Source: Spirochaetaceae bacterium (GTDB lineage: Bacteria; Spirochaetota; Spirochaetia; DSM-2461). From it: a stretch of DNA of 7,089 nt. The position numbers were made by a program, and so were the translations under genes. Under the pieces are notes generated by a model. The model made no database searches. It saw only the letters and a program-made list of their open reading frames with translations, and was not told the origin of the DNA. The stretch is from contig QKAI01000365.1 in NCBI GenBank assembly GCA_003246505.1, positions 1 to 7,089 on the forward strand. Direction: 5' to 3'. Below are positions 6,475-7,089 of the stretch, one piece after another. The number at the start of each line of letters is the position of its first letter. The first letter of the stretch is position 1.

Positions 6475-7089
6475 CTATCGTGGCCATCTATGCCGTGAAG
6501 GGAGGGGTGGGAAAGACATCGGCCGCGGTGAATCTGGCCTATGAATTTTCCCGCCGGAACAGGAAAACGCTGCTGATAGATCTTGATGCCCAGGGAGCAT
6601 CCGGATATTATCTGAAAAGCCGAGCGGACAGGAATTTCAGCGGGAAGAGCCTGTTGGACCGGAAAGGGGACCTGCGCCCCCATATCAAAGCAAGCGACTA
6701 TGAATATCTGGATGTGCTGCCCTCAAAAAGCAGTTTCAGAAATCTGGATATTGATCTGGAGAGAGGAAAAGATCAAAACAACCGGCTCCGAAAATCATTC
6801 CGCCATCTCAAGGATGATTACGATATCCTCCTTCTCGATTGTCCGCCGACAATGACTCTTCTGGCTGAGAATATTTTCCATGCGGCCGATCTCATTTTCA
6901 TTCCCATCGTGCCGACGCCACTCTCCCTGCTAACGATGGATCAGGTGCTGACCTTTTTTGAAAAGGAAGAACTGGACCGGAATAAAATATACGCTTTTTT
7001 TTCCATGGTTGAAAAGAGAAAGAATATGCACAGGTCGACAATGGAGTATATTGCCCTTCATTATGAGAGAATCCTGGAAACGACCGTCC
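6471..7089 (+). CDS. ParA/Soj-family partition ATPase, C-terminus cut by window edge
   Basis: 206 residues are visible of a probable 250-260. The protein opens straight into a deviant Walker A, VKGGVGKT (9-16), with signature lysine K10 and P-loop K15. Walker A' follows as LLIDLDAQG (34-42; D37, D39), and Walker B as ILLLDCPP (119-126; D123). This is the ParA/MinD-type P-loop ATPase that dimerises on ATP and, in ParA, binds DNA non-specifically. There is no N-terminal helix-turn-helix, so it resembles the short type Ib/ParF or orphan positioning ATPases rather than P1-type ParA. No MinD-like membrane helix can be judged because the C-terminus is missing. Its ATG overlaps the CHAD stop by 4 bases, with GGGGGA about 7 bases upstream. 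No parB gene or parS-like site is visible; the small RHH protein is the only candidate DNA-binding partner in view. Confidence 0.9.
   Translation, partial: MTIVAIYAVKGGVGKTSAAVNLAYEFSRRNRKTLLIDLDAQGASGYYLKSRADRNFSGKSLLDRKGDLRPHIKASDYEYLDVLPSKSSFRNLDIDLERGKDQNNRLRKSFRHLKDDYDILLLDCPPTMTLLAENIFHAADLIFIPIVPTPLSLLTMDQVLTFFEKEELDRNKIYAFFSMVEKRKNMHRSTMEYIALHYERILETTV

Overview
The window is a compact bacterial chromosome segment with five complete protein genes and two that run off the edges. There is no rRNA, tRNA, CRISPR array, insertion sequence or phage gene. The left two thirds is GC-rich, with heavy use of CCC and GGG codons and long C/G tracts; the last 2.4 kb is visibly more AT-rich. E. coli-like threonine synthase, a bacterial CPS1/PM20D1-like peptidase and an AraC-controlled URO-D-like gene would fit a free-living heterotroph such as a Spirochaetes or Clostridia member. 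That placement is a guess from general flavour, not a marker-based assignment.

Left region (1-1763): a leftward URO-D-fold gene, cut by the window edge, is divergent from a rightward AraC-family regulator. The gap between them holds a perfect -10 box for the leftward gene and a pair of 9-base direct repeats exactly 21 bases apart. The nearer repeat lies over the -35 position, which is the classic layout of an AraC-type activator site. I infer that the regulator controls its divergent neighbour.

Middle region (1776-4673): threonine synthase (thrC) is leftward and tail-to-tail with the regulator across only 12 bases. It is divergent from a membrane-anchored M20 metallopeptidase of the carboxypeptidase S/PM20D1 type. 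Both look like ordinary housekeeping or metabolic genes with recognisable active-site residues. Long G tracts lie near the thrC 3' end and just upstream of the M20 start.

Right region (4694-7089): a near-consensus sigma70 promoter (TTGACA, 17 bases, TACAAT) followed by a 13-base direct repeat drives three tightly packed genes. These are a 51-residue ribbon-helix-helix DNA-binding protein, a 513-residue protein with a degenerate CYTH-like N-terminus and a CHAD domain, and a ParA-family ATPase that runs off the right edge. Gene gaps are 1 base, then a 4-base ATGA overlap. CHAD domains bind polyphosphate and ParA ATPases position cargo on the nucleoid. This operon is therefore the most interesting item here, as a candidate system that positions or partitions polyphosphate bodies under control of its own small repressor. 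That function is inference.
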